Assembly (NCBI GenBank): GCA_964479445.1 | Contig: CAYZMH010000047.1 | Coordinates: forward strand, 1-26,898 | Length of the DNA stretch: 26,898 nt | Direction: 5' to 3' | Origin: CAYZMH01 sp964479445 | Lineage (GTDB): Bacteria; Bacteroidota; Bacteroidia; Bacteroidales; GCA-2748055 | Part shown: positions 1 to 7,911 of the stretch, one piece after another | Numbering within the stretch: the first letter of the stretch is position 1 | Layout of the letters: every line of letters begins with the position of its first letter | The notes under the pieces: model-generated | Told to the model about the DNA's origin: nothing | What the model saw: the letters and a program-made list of their open reading frames with translations, nothing else | Database searches by the model: none | Program-made: the position numbers and the translations under genes

Positions 1-1
1 G

Positions 2-2347
2 GAGGAGCTAGTCAGGATCTACCGCGACATGGTCATTATCCGGGAGTTTGAGAGCATGCTCAATCTGATCAAAACAACCGGTGAGTACAATGGAATAGAA
101 TATAATCATCCGGGTCCGGCTCACCTCTCTATCGGTCAGGAGGCCGCTGCCGTCGGTATGGCCTACCACCTGGATGTGGATGATTACATCCTTGGATCGC
201 ACCGTTCTCACGGGGAGATCCTCGCCAAGGGACTTTCGGCCATTGAAAAACTGGATGAAAAACGGTTAATGACGATCATGGAGGATCATTTTGACGGAAA
301 GGCGTTGCGCATTGTGGAGCAATCCTTCCGGGGGGAGACCCGCGACCTGGCCATCGACTTCCTGCTCTATGGCACGCTGGCCGAGATCTTTGCAAGGGAG
401 ACAGGCTTTAACAGGGGATTAGGAGGTTCGATGCATGCCTTTTTCACCCCCTTCGGGGTCTATCCCAACAATGCCATTGTGGGCGGATCGGGGGATATCT
501 CGGTTGGAGCGGCGCTATATAAGAAGGTGAACCTGAAACCAGGCATCGTGGTGGCCAACATTGGTGATGCCTCCATGGGCTGCGGTCCGGTCTGGGAAGG
601 AATAAGCTTTGCTACCATGGACCAGTTCCGGACCCTCTGGGAAGGGGATCATCAGGGCGGACTCCCCATACTGTTCAATTTTATGAACAACCAGTACGGT
701 ATGGGAGGTCAGACCGAGGGAGAGACCATGGGGTACGGAATCCTTGCCCGCGTGGGAGCCGGGGTAAATCCTGAGATGATGCATTCGGAGCGAGTGGATG
801 GATACAATCCCCTGGCGGTAATTGACGCCTTTCGGCGCAAGAAGAAGATCCTGGAAGAGAAGAAAGGACCTGTATTGCTGGACACCCTCACTTATCGGTT
901 CAGCGGACACTCCCCATCGGATGCCTCATCCTACCGGACCCGCGAAGAGTTGGAAGCCTGGGAAAGCTGCGATTCGCTGTGTGATTTCAGTAACGAACTA
1001 AAAAAGAACAAACTGGCTGATGAACAGGAGCTGGAACAGATTCGCGAACAGGCTACTGAACTGGTAACCAAAGCGATGAAATTGGCTACCAACGACCAGG
1101 TATCACCCCGAATGGATAGGATCAATCATCCCGACCAGATCGGAGAGATGATGTTCTCTAACGGGAATGAAGATTCACTTGGCGAAGGGAATCCGGATGT
1201 ACGGATACCCATGGAAGAGAATCCGCGGGTAGAGGCCATCCGTAAGAAAGAACGGTTCGGATTGGACGCCAGCGGGAAACCGCATTCAAAGATTAAGACC
1301 TTTCAGCTTCGGGACGGCATTTTTGAAGCGATCATCGACCGGTTTTATAAAGATCCGAGCCTGGTTGCATACGGCGAAGAGAACAGGGATTGGGGCGGTG
1401 CCTTTGCAGTCTACCGCGGACTCACTGAATCCCTGCCCTACCACCGGTTATTCAACGCCTCCATTTCGGAGGGTGCGATCGCAGGAACCGCAATCGGATA
1501 TGGAATGGCGGGAGGACGGGTGATTGCCGAGATCATGTACTGTGATTTCCTGGGTCGGGCGGGAGATGAGGTATTCAACCAGCTCCCCAAGTGGCAGAGC
1601 ATGAGCGGCAATGTAATCAAGATGCCCGTGGTGATCCGCGTATCGGTAGGATCCAAGTACGGGGCGCAGCACTCCCAGGACTGGACAGCGTTGCCGGCAC
1701 ATATACCCGGACTAAAAGTGGTTTTCCCGGCCACTCCTTATGATGCCAAGGGTTTGATGAATGCGGCCCTGCAGGGGACCGATCCGGTTATATTTTTTGA
1801 GAGTCAGCGTATCTACGATATGGGGGAACTGTTCCACAAGGAGGGGGTTCCGAAAGGCTATTACGAAATTCCTATTGGCGAACCCGACATCAAAAGGAAA
1901 GGAAACGATATTACGATCCTCTCCATCGGGGCCACCTTATATCGGGCACTGGACGCTGCAGAAATACTGGAGGAGAAGCACAGTTTATCGGCCGAAATTA
2001 TCGATGCCCGCTCTCTTGTACCATTTCAATATGAGAAGGTGATTGAATCAATTGCTAAAACAGGACGTATCGTGATTACCGGGGATGCCACCTCCCGCGG
2101 CTCTTTCATGAAGGAGATAGCCCAGACGATCTCCGAGCTGGCTTTCGATGAACTGGATGCACCCCCGGTGGTGGTTGGTTCACGAAACTGGATCACACCG
2201 GCGTATGAGCTTGAAGATGCCTTCTTCCCGCAGGCTTCATGGATCGTGGATGCCATTCATGCACGCATCGTTCCCCTGGAGGGACACACGCCTTCCGTCA
2301 ACTGGTCGGAGCAGGCACAACTGGAACGAAACCGGAAGGGTGTTTAG
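2..2347 (+). CDS. 2-oxoacid dehydrogenase E1 component, alpha and beta subunits fused (5' end outside window)
   Basis: Thiamine-diphosphate-dependent decarboxylase component of a 2-oxoacid dehydrogenase complex, cytoplasmic. The reading frame is open from base 2 (EELVRIYRD before the first Met at base 29), and that stretch matches the usual E1-alpha N-terminus, so the true start lies upstream. Numbering from the Met at 29: alpha half about 1-390 with HRSHGEILAKG (58-68), a ThDP/Mg motif starting GDASMG (179-184) and closing NN (220-221); beta half about 420-772 with GEENRDWGG, ISEGAIAG and the PGLKVVFPATPYDAKGL block. Two oddities: GDA replaces the usual GDG, and the GD-to-NN distance is about 41 residues, longer than usual, with an insert near 199-211. 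Substrate (pyruvate, branched-chain 2-oxoacid, acetoin-like) cannot be told from sequence; no E2 or E3 gene is visible. Convergent with the M1 peptidase, 39 bp between them. Confidence 0.88.
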   Translation, partial: EELVRIYRDMVIIREFESMLNLIKTTGEYNGIEYNHPGPAHLSIGQEAAAVGMAYHLDVDDYILGSHRSHGEILAKGLSAIEKLDEKRLMTIMEDHFDGKALRIVEQSFRGETRDLAIDFLLYGTLAEIFARETGFNRGLGGSMHAFFTPFGVYPNNAIVGGSGDISVGAALYKKVNLKPGIVVANIGDASMGCGPVWEGISFATMDQFRTLWEGDHQGGLPILFNFMNNQYGMGGQTEGETMGYGILARVGAGVNPEMMHSERVDGYNPLAVIDAFRRKKKILEEKKGPVLLDTLTYRFSGHSPSDASSYRTREELEAWESCDSLCDFSNELKKNKLADEQELEQIREQATELVTKAMKLATNDQVSPRMDRINHPDQIGEMMFSNGNEDSLGEGNPDVRIPMEENPRVEAIRKKERFGLDASGKPHSKIKTFQLRDGIFEAIIDRFYKDPSLVAYGEENRDWGGAFAVYRGLTESLPYHRLFNASISEGAIAGTAIGYGMAGGRVIAEIMYCDFLGRAGDEVFNQLPKWQSMSGNVIKMPVVIRVSVGSKYGAQHSQDWTALPAHIPGLKVVFPATPYDAKGLMNAALQGTDPVIFFESQRIYDMGELFHKEGVPKGYYEIPIGEPDIKRKGNDITILSIGATLYRALDAAEILEEKHSLSAEIIDARSLVPFQYEKVIESIAKTGRIVITGDATSRGSFMKEIAQTISELAFDELDAPPVVVGSRNWITPAYELEDAFFPQASWIVDAIHARIVPLEGHTPSVNWSEQAQLERNRKGV

Positions 2348-2386
2348 ATAGCATCCCTTTCCATAAAAACCTTATAATTTTACCTG

Positions 2387-4690
2387 CTATTTTTCCTGTT
2401 GCATGGGATTGGTTCTGCTCCTGTTCCGGTTGTATTTATAGAGTTCAAAGCGGGTACGTGTAACCTTCCGGGGCCAATGGTTATTTTCCGTGTCGCAATC
2501 GGCCAGTTCTTCGTATGGATCAAACAGAACCGACTCCACCTCTTTATCGAACACGAATACCTTGCTGGTCTTCAAATTGTTGCGGCTCCATATCTCTGCC
2601 GGCACCCGTTTAATCTCCGTAGAACCATCGGTAAAAGTAAACTGCAATACCAGGGGCATGACCATACCCCCTATATTCTCCAGGTCCACCTGGCACAGGT
2701 AGTGTTCTTCATCGAGAAAGGCACGCTCCTCTTCATCCAGCGATGCGCGATACTGTTCATATACTTTAGCATCATCGGGTGATGCAGCGTACGGATTGTA
2801 GTCATCATAAAAATCTTTCATGGAAGGATCCCGTTCCACCATTGATTGTAGAACCTTACGGTTACGCTGCACGGTAAGTTCCTCGGGCTCCGCTTCCTCT
2901 TTTTCCCGTTCATAGGATTTTTTATCAGCGGGATCCCCAGATCCGGCGGTAAAGACCTTTACCCCTTCAATGGAGATATCCACCGGGTCGGTCTCATAGA
3001 ACCAGCCTCTCCAGAACCAGTCCAGGTCAACCGCCGATGCATCTTCCATGGTCCGGAAAAAATCAGCCGGTGCAGGGTGTTTAAACTTCCAGCGCTGTGC
3101 ATATTGTCTGAAGGCATAATCAAACAACTCCCGTCCCATCACTGATTCACGAAGGATAATGAGTCCGGTCGCCGGCTTGGCATAGGCGTTGGCATTGAAG
3201 TGCATGGTAAGTTCCCCGTTGATCATGATCGGGGCAATATTGGATTGATCGCCGCTCATATAGTCGGTTATGTCGGCCGGCTTTCCCCTGGGATAGGGAT
3301 GGTCGTGATCCCACTCCCGCTCGGCCACGCCCTGAAGGAAGGTGTTCAGTCCCTCATCCATCCAGGTCCACTGGCGCTCATCTGAGTTAACGATCATCGG
3401 AAAAAAGTTATGTCCCACTTCATGGATCACCACCCCGATCATTCCCCATTTGGTTCGTTCCGAATAGGTACCATCCGGTTCCGGTCTGCCCCCGTTAAAA
3501 GCAACCATGGGATACTCCATCCCGATACGTTGTGTATGTACGGAATAGGCAACCGGATAGGGATAATCAAAGGTGTGCCTGGAGTAAACCTGCAGGGTAT
3601 GGGCCACCACGCGGGTGGAATATTTCTCCCAGAGGGGATTGCCTTCGGGGGGATAGAGCGACATGGCCATCACCGTGCGGTCACCGAAGCGAACTCCCAT
3701 GGCATCCCACAGGAATCTCCGCGAAGAGGCAATGGCGAAGTCACGGACATTCTCCGCCCTGAAGTGCCAGGTCCTGGTACCCCGTGCCTTTTTCTTGATG
3801 GCCTCGCGGGCCTCCTCTTCAGAAACAATAACCACCGGATCATCAAAGGCCTCGCGGGCTTTGCGGTAGCGTTCCAGGTGGGGGTCAGACAGGACCTCCT
3901 CCAGGTTCTGTATGGTACCGGTAGCTCCCACGATATGGTCTTCCGGTACGGTGATCTTCACGTCAAACGTACCGAAGGGCAGGGCAAACTCGGTGCGTCC
4001 CAGGAACTGTTTGTTCTGCCATCCCTCCACCTCGTTATATACCGCCATGCGCGGGTAGAACTGGGCCAGGGTATAGAGGTAATTATCATCCTTTTCGAAG
4101 TACTCCATACCCGAGCGGCCGCCGCCATCCTTCTGACGGTCGTTGATGTTGTACCACCATTTAATCCTGAATGTATACCGGTCACCCGGCTCCAGGGCTT
4201 CGGGCAGATCCACGCGCATCATGGTATAGTTGATGGTATGGGAAAGTGCATTCCCCCGTGCATCGCTCACCTCCGTAATATGAAATCCCCCTTCAAAGTC
4301 GCTATGGAAATACCTCAGGTACTGCGAAGGGAGACGCTCGTTCAGGGAGACAGGCATGGTCTGCATGGTAAGGCTGTTGGGCATACGCCGGTTCTGGTCC
4401 AGTTGCACCCAGAGGTAGGCCAGTTTATCGGGTGAATTGTTGTAATAGGTGATGGTCTCTCTCCCTTCCAGCCGCTGATTTTCGTCATCCAGGGTCACCT
4501 CCATGTCATAATCAGCCCGCTGCTGCCAGTATTGGTGTCCGGGTGCCCCTGCCGCATTGCGGTAGACATTGGGGGTTGCCAGGGTATTGCGCAGTTGCCG
4601 GAACTGGTTGGAGGATGGATCAAACTCTCCCTGGCCCATTGCCAGGGCGGCGGTTAAAAGTGCTGTTGCCAGCAGGTAAATTCGTTTCAT
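2387..4690 (-). CDS. Exported M1-family zinc metallopeptidase
   Basis: Aminopeptidase-like gluzincin of 767 residues, predicted to act in the periplasm or at the cell surface. An N-terminal signal peptide (MKRIYLLATALLTAALAMGQ, residues 1-20) is followed by a beta-rich domain to about 250. The catalytic domain has the zinc motif HEVGH at 423-427 with the third ligand in WMDEGLN (Glu446). A GMEYP element at 390-394 takes the place of the family GxMEN motif that binds the peptide N-terminus. The C-terminal third includes an acidic and lysine-rich linker around 585-610. The ATG at 4690 is chosen because it directly precedes the signal peptide. It is divergent from the DUF6702-like gene, a pairing I recall from other Bacteroidota. 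Substrate unknown; the M1 call itself is secure. Confidence 0.9.
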   Translation of the reverse strand: MKRIYLLATALLTAALAMGQGEFDPSSNQFRQLRNTLATPNVYRNAAGAPGHQYWQQRADYDMEVTLDDENQRLEGRETITYYNNSPDKLAYLWVQLDQNRRMPNSLTMQTMPVSLNERLPSQYLRYFHSDFEGGFHITEVSDARGNALSHTINYTMMRVDLPEALEPGDRYTFRIKWWYNINDRQKDGGGRSGMEYFEKDDNYLYTLAQFYPRMAVYNEVEGWQNKQFLGRTEFALPFGTFDVKITVPEDHIVGATGTIQNLEEVLSDPHLERYRKAREAFDDPVVIVSEEEAREAIKKKARGTRTWHFRAENVRDFAIASSRRFLWDAMGVRFGDRTVMAMSLYPPEGNPLWEKYSTRVVAHTLQVYSRHTFDYPYPVAYSVHTQRIGMEYPMVAFNGGRPEPDGTYSERTKWGMIGVVIHEVGHNFFPMIVNSDERQWTWMDEGLNTFLQGVAEREWDHDHPYPRGKPADITDYMSGDQSNIAPIMINGELTMHFNANAYAKPATGLIILRESVMGRELFDYAFRQYAQRWKFKHPAPADFFRTMEDASAVDLDWFWRGWFYETDPVDISIEGVKVFTAGSGDPADKKSYEREKEEAEPEELTVQRNRKVLQSMVERDPSMKDFYDDYNPYAASPDDAKVYEQYRASLDEEERAFLDEEHYLCQVDLENIGGMVMPLVLQFTFTDGSTEIKRVPAEIWSRNNLKTSKVFVFDKEVESVLFDPYEELADCDTENNHWPRKVTRTRFELYKYNRNRSRTNPMQQEK

Positions 4691-4913
4691 CTGTTATGCA
4701 TTGTTTTAACTTCGATCCATTGCAGCCGAGCAGGTGTATCTCCTTATAATTGGCAGCGGAGACCCTGACCCGGGTCGTTCGCGACGAACGCACTGCAAAA
4801 ACCCAATAAAAGTAATAAAAATGGGGTAAATACAGGAACTGCGAAACCCTCTTTTATTGGATGGGACCATGGGTTTTCCTATTTTCGTAAGCAGGTACCA
4901 TCTATTCAGTATT
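4691..4913. promoter_or_regulatory. Divergent promoter region between M1 peptidase and DUF6702-like gene
   Basis: A 223-bp divergent gap. On the + strand, ATTG (4856-4859) and TATTTTCG (4880-4887), separated by 20 bp, give an imperfect match to the Bacteroidota TTTG/TAnnTTTG pattern ahead of the ATG at 4914. A 6-bp inverted repeat CGTTCG/CGAACG with a 3-nt spacer lies at 4776-4790. I see no convincing -7 element for the minus-strand peptidase gene. Confidence 0.35.
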
Positions 4914-5438
4914 ATGAAGAGGTTTCGAACCGCATGTATCATGGCAGGGATTCTGTTAAGCACAGCATTATCGGGAACGCTGCCCGCACACAAATTTTAT
5001 GTGAGTCTGACCGAGATCCATTGCCGGGCAGAGAGAGGAACCATTGAGGTAAGCATGCGCCTCTTCCCCGACGACCTTGACCGGGCCATCAGGGCCATAA
5101 CGGGTATCACTCCCCACATTGCCACAGAGATGGAGCACGACTCGGCAGATGCCTGGATCGCGGCCTACCTGGAATCGTCCTTTCACCTTACCTTCAAGGG
5201 CATCGAAACCCGCTTTGACTACCTGGGAAAACAGCCGGAAGCCGATGCCATCTGGTGTTTTCTGGAAGCAGAATTGCCGGATCAGTTCGGGCAAGTTACC
5301 ATCGAAAACCGCGTGCTCACCGAAATGTTTGAAGACCAGAAAAATATCGTTCAGTTTTACTCTAACGACTTCAACAAGGGAGTGCTGCTGAGCCGGTATC
5401 ACCCCATCAAAACACTGAAAATCAAACAACACCCTTGA
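4914..5438 (+). CDS. DUF6702-like exported protein of unknown function
   Basis: A 174-residue protein with a signal peptide (about residues 1-24, ending near LPAHKFYVS), so probably periplasmic or anchored outside the inner membrane. The mature part starts with the HKFYVSLTEIHC pattern and has a predicted all-beta, immunoglobulin-like character with few hydrophobic stretches. This looks like the Bacteroidota family DUF6702, whose biochemical role is unknown to me. The ATG at 4914 is preferred over the in-frame ATG at 4857, because it begins the signal peptide and because the candidate -7 element at 4880-4887 would lie inside the longer reading. Its neighbour across the divergent promoter is the M1 peptidase, suggesting a shared envelope function, but that is inference. 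Confidence 0.7.
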   Translation: MKRFRTACIMAGILLSTALSGTLPAHKFYVSLTEIHCRAERGTIEVSMRLFPDDLDRAIRAITGITPHIATEMEHDSADAWIAAYLESSFHLTFKGIETRFDYLGKQPEADAIWCFLEAELPDQFGQVTIENRVLTEMFEDQKNIVQFYSNDFNKGVLLSRYHPIKTLKIKQHP

Positions 5439-5709
5439 AACAAACCATATATCGAGTTACAGAAAGGAGATTGCAACACTCAATGGATGTTCCGCTGATC
5501 GTATTGGTCTGGGTTAGGAACTACCGGTACTGCGCCACGTATTATGATGGAGGAGCATGGCCGAAAGACTTTGATTTCCGGGAAAAATAGCGGGATGATC
5601 GCCTTAGAATACTGGAAGAACATTGTACCTTTACATAGCCGGAAAGCATAGTGCTTATTCGCCTGGCTACTAATTGCCTAGGCATTATAGATATTCTAAC
5701 GAAAATATT
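5439..5709. other. Intergenic region, no recognised gene
   Basis: 271 bp between the DUF6702-like gene and the HAD phosphatase gene. A 35-codon open frame (5483-5590, +) resembles nothing I know. A possible weak -7 element TACCTTTA lies at 5626-5633, 76 bp ahead of the HAD start, without a clear -33 partner. The last 15 bases before the start are AT-rich, as is common for leaderless-type or SD-less Bacteroidota starts. Confidence 0.4.
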
Positions 5710-6519
5710 ATGCATAAAAAAGATATTGAAAAGATTCGAAACAAAACCGGGTTCATCTGCGACATGGACGGGGTAATTTACCATGGCAACAAACTCCTGG
5801 ACGGGGTAAAGGAGTTTGTCGAATGGTTGAAGAAAGAGAATAAAAAGTTTGTTTTCCTGACCAATTCCAGTGAGCGAACCATCCGCGAGTTGCAGGAGAA
5901 ACTCGGGCGCATGGGCATCAAGGTGGACAAGAGCCATTTTTATACCAGCGCCCTGGCCACGGCTTCCTTCCTGGCCAGTCAGAAACCCAACGGATCGGCG
6001 TACATTATCGGGGAAGCCGGACTGATCAATGCATTGTACAATGCGGGCTATACCATGAACCATATCGATCCCGACTACGTGGTCATGGGGGAAGCCCGGA
6101 CCTACAGCTACGAGCGTATCGAAAAGTCGGTCAACCTGGTTTTGAGGGGTGCCAAGCTGATCGGTACCAATCCCGACCTGACAGGTCCGATCGAGAACGG
6201 AATTGCACCGGCCACCAAGGCCCTAATCGCACCCATTGAATTGGCTACAGGCCGGCAGGCCTATTTTGTAGGTAAACCCAACCCCCTAATGATGCGAATC
6301 GCCCTTAAAAAGCTGGGAGTCCGGCGTGAAGATGCCATTATCATCGGTGACCGGATGGATACGGATATCATTGCCGGTATTGAATCGGAAATCGACACCT
6401 GCCTGGTGCTTAGCGGGATTACCGATTTGGAAGGAACCCGTGAATTTGCATACCGTCCGCACTATGTACTGGAAGGGGTTTCCGAACTTGTAAAGAACTA
6501 CGGCAGCCAGGAACCCTGA
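5710..6519 (+). CDS. HAD-superfamily IIA phosphatase (NagD/AraL type)
   Basis: Cytoplasmic Mg-dependent phosphatase of 269 residues, the normal length for the HAD-IIA group. Motif I is ICDMDG with nucleophile Asp18 and acid/base Asp20; motif II is LTNS (50-53); motif III Lys189 in GKPNP; motif IV GDRMDTD (213-219). A C2-type cap lies between motifs II and III (about 75-185). Members of this group dephosphorylate nucleotides, sugar phosphates or phosphoglycolate. The ATG at 5710 is chosen over a TTG at 5674, because it starts at the conserved N-terminus and follows an AT-rich leader. It converges on the SorE-like gene with only 22 bp between, so a sugar-phosphate substrate fits the context, as AraL does in an arabinose operon, but that is inference. 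Confidence 0.85.
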   Translation: MHKKDIEKIRNKTGFICDMDGVIYHGNKLLDGVKEFVEWLKKENKKFVFLTNSSERTIRELQEKLGRMGIKVDKSHFYTSALATASFLASQKPNGSAYIIGEAGLINALYNAGYTMNHIDPDYVVMGEARTYSYERIEKSVNLVLRGAKLIGTNPDLTGPIENGIAPATKALIAPIELATGRQAYFVGKPNPLMMRIALKKLGVRREDAIIIGDRMDTDIIAGIESEIDTCLVLSGITDLEGTREFAYRPHYVLEGVSELVKNYGSQEP

Positions 6520-6541
6520 AATTAGAATCGTACAATGCGGA

Positions 6542-7804
6542 TTAAATCGAAGCGGCGTTTTCCAGGAGGTAATTTTCCGCTTCGATAGACCAGAGTCCGT
6601 TGTTTTGCTCCACCATTGCAGCCAGTTCCCTGTAGAAGGGATCTTTTTTACCCAGTTCGACCATCTCGGTGATGGGTGTGAGCGGCATGCTGACATTGGT
6701 ATAGATCAGTTTTTTTCCACCGGGTATTCCAGGCAGATTCAGGGTGGTTTCGATCACAGAATCGAGTCCGCCCACATGTGTCACCATGGCTGCAGGATTG
6801 ATTCTTCCCTCGCTCATCATCTTAAGTGAGATACGCATATCATCGGTATTACCACCACTGGTTCCTACCAGGTGGGTAAAGGCATAATGGACGTTATAGA
6901 AATTGAGTTCAGCACGAAACTCTTTATCCGTTGGTCCGGCAAAAAAGTTCAGACACCCGTCAAACCCGAGGATCTGGTCAGCCTGCTCTACCACCTGGCG
7001 AACCGGTGCAAAGACAAAAACATCATCAAATCCGGCATTTTCTGTGAGGGATCGCAGGTAGGCGGCCGGATCTCCGTGGTTTGCCGTATTTACATAGTGC
7101 AGTTCGATGCCATAGCGCTTTGCCTCTTCAGGTGGATGCAGGGAGGCAGCCCGTTGAAGCCGGCCATCATCGATATCGGTAACCACCAGCATGCCCGGTT
7201 TACGATCGTTGTGCAGGGCATAATCAATGGCACCAAGTCCCATGGGACCAACACCGGCCAGGATCGCCATTTTTCCGCCCTCTCTGATCCCCATGTGATG
7301 CACATAGGAACCGGAACGGGTATGGTAGCTGGCATTAAAAGCCCCCACGACACAAGACATAGGTTCAGAAAGAGAGGCCAGAAAATATCCTTTCCCGTCA
7401 TAGGGCAACAGGCAATCCATCTCCATCACCTCATTTGGTATCACGATATGGGTGGCGTCTCCCCCGATCCACCGGAAGGAATATCCCGGAGCATCCAGGG
7501 TACCTTTGTAGTTCAGGGCCGGCTGGATGGAGAATCGCTGCCCTGGTTGGAACCGATGCTTCCATTTCTTCCCTACGTTCAGAATCACCCCGGCAAATTC
7601 GTGTCCGATCATGGTAGGATTTTCACTTACATCGTCAGGAACGCGCTTGTGATCGGCACCCTGCTTTGCTGCCTTGTAGGAGGACATGCAAATACTATCG
7701 GATATGACCTTCGCCAGGATCTCATCATCTTTGATAGCCGGAAGTTCAAACTCTTCCAATCTCAAATCTTCTTTCCCGTATAGGCGAACTGCTTTTGTTT
7801 TCAT
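6542..7804 (-). CDS. SorE-like zinc-binding dehydrogenase (L-sorbose-1-phosphate reductase type)
   Basis: A 420-residue medium-chain dehydrogenase. It keeps the catalytic zinc pattern: Cys39 in DSICMSSYK, GHE at 67-69 and Glu147 in SEPMSC. It lacks the four-cysteine structural zinc lobe of ordinary alcohol dehydrogenases. The nucleotide-binding glycine motif is GVGPMG (184-189). Length, the missing lobe and the SICMSSYKAAKQG segment point to the SorE group, whose characterised members reduce L-sorbose 1-phosphate to D-glucitol 6-phosphate with NAD(P)H. It is the last gene of the minus-strand sugar block, 107 bp after the aldolase-SDR fusion, whose SDR half would use the SorE product. I see no convincing promoter in that 107-bp gap, so it is probably cotranscribed. 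Exact substrate stereochemistry is not determined. Confidence 0.75.
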   Translation of the reverse strand: MKTKAVRLYGKEDLRLEEFELPAIKDDEILAKVISDSICMSSYKAAKQGADHKRVPDDVSENPTMIGHEFAGVILNVGKKWKHRFQPGQRFSIQPALNYKGTLDAPGYSFRWIGGDATHIVIPNEVMEMDCLLPYDGKGYFLASLSEPMSCVVGAFNASYHTRSGSYVHHMGIREGGKMAILAGVGPMGLGAIDYALHNDRKPGMLVVTDIDDGRLQRAASLHPPEEAKRYGIELHYVNTANHGDPAAYLRSLTENAGFDDVFVFAPVRQVVEQADQILGFDGCLNFFAGPTDKEFRAELNFYNVHYAFTHLVGTSGGNTDDMRISLKMMSEGRINPAAMVTHVGGLDSVIETTLNLPGIPGGKKLIYTNVSMPLTPITEMVELGKKDPFYRELAAMVEQNNGLWSIEAENYLLENAASI

Positions 7805-7911
7805 GAATGTATCGTATAGTTATTTCCTATTAATTGCATTTAAGAGTCAGCACCGTGTCCCGGTTGTTCCGGCGAGTGGTTTTACCCATTCGTTCCCGCG
7901 TGCCTTCTCTA

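Noticed and set aside
3410..4435. 341-codon plus-strand open frame opposite the M1 peptidase
   Set aside because: Antisense shadow: the minus frame has a signal peptide and complete M1 zinc motif, while the plus translation shows no family features.
5483..5590. 35-codon plus-strand open frame as a small gene or remnant
   Set aside because: No similarity recognised and no start signal; kept only as a note on the intergenic region.
6872..7783. 303-codon plus-strand open frame
   Set aside because: Opposite the SorE-like gene; no recognisable motifs, while the minus frame keeps catalytic Cys, GHE and the Rossmann motif.
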